Assembly: GCA_937915335.1 (NCBI GenBank)
Contig: CALDLZ010000210.1
Coordinates: forward strand, 1 to 7,061
Reading direction: 5' to 3'
Origin: an uncultured Faecalibacterium sp.
Lineage (GTDB): Bacteria; Bacillota; Clostridia; Oscillospirales; Ruminococcaceae
DNA length: 7,061 nucleotides
Under the pieces are notes generated by a model. It was given only the letters and a program-made list of their open reading frames with translations, was not told where the DNA came from and did no database searches. Within the stretch, counting starts at the first letter, position 1; every line of letters starts with the position of its first letter. The position numbers were made by a program, and so were the translations under genes. This document shows, piece by piece, positions 4,915 through 7,061 of the stretch.

Positions 4915-6012
4915 TTAATCGAGATAGGACACTTTGCCGGGAACAAAGCCCTGGATGCCCATGCCGGGCGCGTCGGAGACGGTGATGTTCTTTTCGTCGA
5001 ACACGGCACCGCCAAGGATGTGATCCTCACTGCAGAGCACGGGGCCGTCCAGATCGATCTTGGTGATGATCTTCTTGGCGCAGGCCAGCTCAACAGCGGC
5101 ATTGACGCTGACCTTGGCTTCCAGCATACAACCGATCATGCACTCCACGCCGTAGACCTCGGCGGCGGCAGCGATGCGCAGGGCGTTGGTGATACCGCCG
5201 CACTTCATCAGCTTGATGTTTACCAGGTCGGCCGCACCGGTCTGCATGATCTTCAGGGCATCCGCCGGGCTGAACACGCTCTCGTCGGCCAGCACCGGTA
5301 CGTCGGCGTGACGGGTAACATACTGCATTCCCTCCAGGTCAGCGGCGGGGACAGGCTGCTCCACGAATTCAATGTCCAGCCCCTTCTCCTGCATCTGGTT
5401 CAGGATGCGGACGGCCTGCTTGGCGTTCCAGGCCTGGTTCGCGTCGATCCGCAGTCTGATGCCCTTGCCCACAGCCTGCCGCACAGCGGCCAGACGGGCT
5501 ACATCCAGCTCCGGGTCAATGCCAACTTTGACTTTCAGGCAGTCGTAGCCCCGGGCGATGGCATTGCGGGCATCCCGGGCCATCTCCTCAGGCGGGTTGA
5601 CGCTGATGGTGATATCGGTGACGATGTTCTTCCGGGCACCGCCCAGCATCCGGTAGACGGGGGCGTTGTACTTCTGGCCCAGCAGATCCCACAACGCCAT
5701 ATCCACAGCGGCCTTGGCGCTGGTGTTGTGGACGAGCGCTTTCTGCACGGCGGCAGTCAGATCTTCGAACTCGCCCAAATCACGGCCCAGCAGGGCAGGA
5801 GCGATATGATCCTGAATGGCCCCGATGATGGCCCCGGTGGTGTCGCCGGTGATGACACCGGTGGGGGGTGCTTCGCCGTAGCCCACGGCACCGGTATCGG
5901 TGTGGAGCTCCACGATAACATCCTCAACGCTGTTCACGGTGCGCAGTGCCGTCTTGAAGGGCACCCGCAGCGGGGTAGAAATGCGGCCCAGCCGCACCTG
6001 CGTGATCTTCAT
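4915..6012 (-). CDS. Dipeptide epimerase (L-Ala-D/L-Glu epimerase type, enolase superfamily)
   Basis: This 365-residue cytosolic enzyme of the muconate-lactonising/AEE branch of the enolase superfamily should invert the alpha-carbon of the second residue in a dipeptide, classically L-Ala-D-Glu from murein to L-Ala-L-Glu. All catalytic landmarks are present: KVK base (K160, K162), Mg2+ ligands D190 (RIDANQAW), E218 (FVEQP) and D243 (ADES), the opposing lysine K267 in NIKLMKCGG, and the DxD dipeptide-binding motif IDLDG (D320, D322). Spacing matches the Bacillus enzyme to within one residue, as I recall it. Arg24 is also present, a position proposed to favour acidic second residues, supporting L-Ala-Glu, though other dipeptides are possible because AEE homologues vary. 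The start has AGGAGG (6021-6026) 8 nt before the ATG, and the gene follows the dipeptidase by 15 nt. The length is normal and no key residue is missing. Confidence 0.92.
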   Translation of the reverse strand: MKITQVRLGRISTPLRVPFKTALRTVNSVEDVIVELHTDTGAVGYGEAPPTGVITGDTTGAIIGAIQDHIAPALLGRDLGEFEDLTAAVQKALVHNTSAKAAVDMALWDLLGQKYNAPVYRMLGGARKNIVTDITISVNPPEEMARDARNAIARGYDCLKVKVGIDPELDVARLAAVRQAVGKGIRLRIDANQAWNAKQAVRILNQMQEKGLDIEFVEQPVPAADLEGMQYVTRHADVPVLADESVFSPADALKIMQTGAADLVNIKLMKCGGITNALRIAAAAEVYGVECMIGCMLEAKVSVNAAVELACAKKIITKIDLDGPVLCSEDHILGGAVFDEKNITVSDAPGMGIQGFVPGKVSYLD

Positions 6013-6027
6013 AGTCCCATCCTCCTC

Positions 6028-7061
6028 TTATTCCAGCGGCAGATTTGCCAGCTTGACGATAGCGTGCGCGATGATCTGGGCGTTCTGCACCAGACGATCC
6101 AGATCGATGAATTCATCGGGCTGGTGCTCGGTGACAGGGTCGCCTGCGAACAGGGGGCCAAAGGCCACCACGTTGGGCAGCATCTTGGCGTAGGTGCCGC
6201 CGCCGATGCACTTGGGCGGGGCGTTGTCTCCGGTGGCATCCCGGTAAACATCCAGCAGGGCGCTGACCAGCGGGGTCTCGGCAGGGTAGTAGAGCTTCTC
6301 CTTATGTACCTGTGCATCCAGCGTCCAGCCTGCGGCCTCGAAGGCGGCCTGCACGGCGGGCTGGCAGTCCTCCTTGGTCTTAGTCACGGGGTAGCGGTAG
6401 TTCAACTTGACCCACAGGCTGTGCTCATCGCCCTCGATAAGGCCCCAGTTGCAGCTCATGGGGCCGGAGAGCTCATCCTCCAGCCGATGGCCCAGCAGCC
6501 GCTCCCCGTAAGGGTCGGTGCCCAGCCTCTCAGCCAGGAAGTGCACGGCCTGCTTGGCATCGCCTTCCAGCGGCAGTCGGTCAAGATAACACACCAGCCG
6601 CCCGATGGCGTTCTCGCCCTGTTCGGGGTGGCTGCCATGGGCCGAAACGCCCTTGGCTTCTACCTTATACCCGCCGGGGATGGCGGTGACGGTGATGTGC
6701 TCTGCTTCGGGCAGGGAAGCCCCCGCCGGAGTGGTCAGCTCGGCGCAGGCGTAGTCCGGCACCACATTGCCGGCCACGCCGCCCTTGACCTTTTTCAGCC
6801 GCCACGGGCCGGTCTGGTGCAAGACCACGGCATAGCTCTCGTTCAGGATGCCCTTTTCACCGTTGATGAGCGGGTACTCGCCGTCCGGGGTAAAGCCCAG
6901 CACCGGGATCTCGCCACCGTGGGCACGGTAATAGAGCACATCCCGGTCATTGGTCTCCTCGTTCAGGCCGAACAACAGCCGGACACGGCGGTTGAGCGGC
7001 AGCCCCAGATCCCGGATGGCCTTCAGTGCGAACAGGCTGGCCACCACCGGCCCCTTATCGT
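6028..7061 (-). CDS. M20-family dipeptidase, PepV/Sapep type (partial, N-terminus outside window)
   Basis: These are the last 343 residues of a two-metal M20 peptidase that cleaves dipeptides in the cytosol. The frame is open to the window edge. A GTG near 7047 is only an internal Val, because codons for DKGP precede it; they are the end of the family DDKGP motif whose Asp bridges the metals. After it come the catalytic and metal Glu pair NEET (visible residues 33-36), the metal Asp in GFTPDGEYP (D59), the lid-domain His in SAHGSHP (H141), the GGGTYAK substrate loop (about 286-292) and the C-terminal metal His in TEHQPDEF (H312). By comparison with lactobacillal PepV, about 115-120 N-terminal residues including the first metal His are missing. 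It is the promoter-proximal gene of the pair and probably hydrolyses the dipeptides its epimerase partner produces. Confidence 0.92.
   Translation of the reverse strand, partial: DKGPVVASLFALKAIRDLGLPLNRRVRLLFGLNEETNDRDVLYYRAHGGEIPVLGFTPDGEYPLINGEKGILNESYAVVLHQTGPWRLKKVKGGVAGNVVPDYACAELTTPAGASLPEAEHITVTAIPGGYKVEAKGVSAHGSHPEQGENAIGRLVCYLDRLPLEGDAKQAVHFLAERLGTDPYGERLLGHRLEDELSGPMSCNWGLIEGDEHSLWVKLNYRYPVTKTKEDCQPAVQAAFEAAGWTLDAQVHKEKLYYPAETPLVSALLDVYRDATGDNAPPKCIGGGTYAKMLPNVVAFGPLFAGDPVTEHQPDEFIDLDRLVQNAQIIAHAIVKLANLPLE

Noticed and set aside
7045..7047. GTG as start codon of the M20 dipeptidase
   Set aside because: The codons just before it spell DKGP of the conserved M20 metal-binding motif, so the true start lies outside the window.

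Overview
The window reads as a GC-rich Firmicute chromosome, most like the Faecalibacterium/Oscillospiraceae group. The evidence is strong AGGAGG-type ribosome binding sites, TTGACA/TATAAT promoters, a two-gene (split) transketolase, an ECF-type vitamin transporter S component and AT-rich spacers between GC-rich genes. The genus is inference from general gene character; there is no rRNA or marker gene here. No mobile element, tRNA, rRNA or CRISPR array was found.

Layout. Positions 1-1672 (minus strand) hold the two halves of a transketolase: the N-terminal TPP-binding subunit, then, one base after its stop codon, the C-terminal subunit, which runs off the left edge. Their promoter lies at 1761-1789, with a structured leader. 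Positions 1877-2605 (plus strand) hold a strong promoter, a leader of about 155 nt with two intrinsic-terminator-like hairpins and a competing antiterminator stem, and an ECF transporter S component. A bidirectional terminator (2631-2679) separates it from a convergent 60-residue orphan protein (2753-2935, minus), which has its own long structured leader and an AT-rich, repeat-dense upstream region. Positions 3428-4675 (minus) encode the Na+/serine-threonine symporter SstT, with its own terminator, a near-consensus promoter and repeated TGTGCG motifs around that promoter. Positions 4915-7061 (minus) hold a two-gene unit: an M20/PepV-type dipeptidase (N-terminus beyond the right edge) followed after 15 nt by an L-Ala-D/L-Glu-type dipeptide epimerase, ending at an intrinsic terminator.

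How it fits together. The dipeptidase and epimerase make a coherent small pathway: the epimerase would convert murein-derived L-Ala-D-Glu to L-Ala-L-Glu, which an M20 dipeptidase could cleave. SstT next door imports Ser/Thr but has its own promoter. The transketolase is central pentose-phosphate metabolism. The metabolic genes are ordinary. The least explained parts are the attenuator-like leader of the S component (1913-2068) and the orphan small gene with its structured leader (2753-3180).
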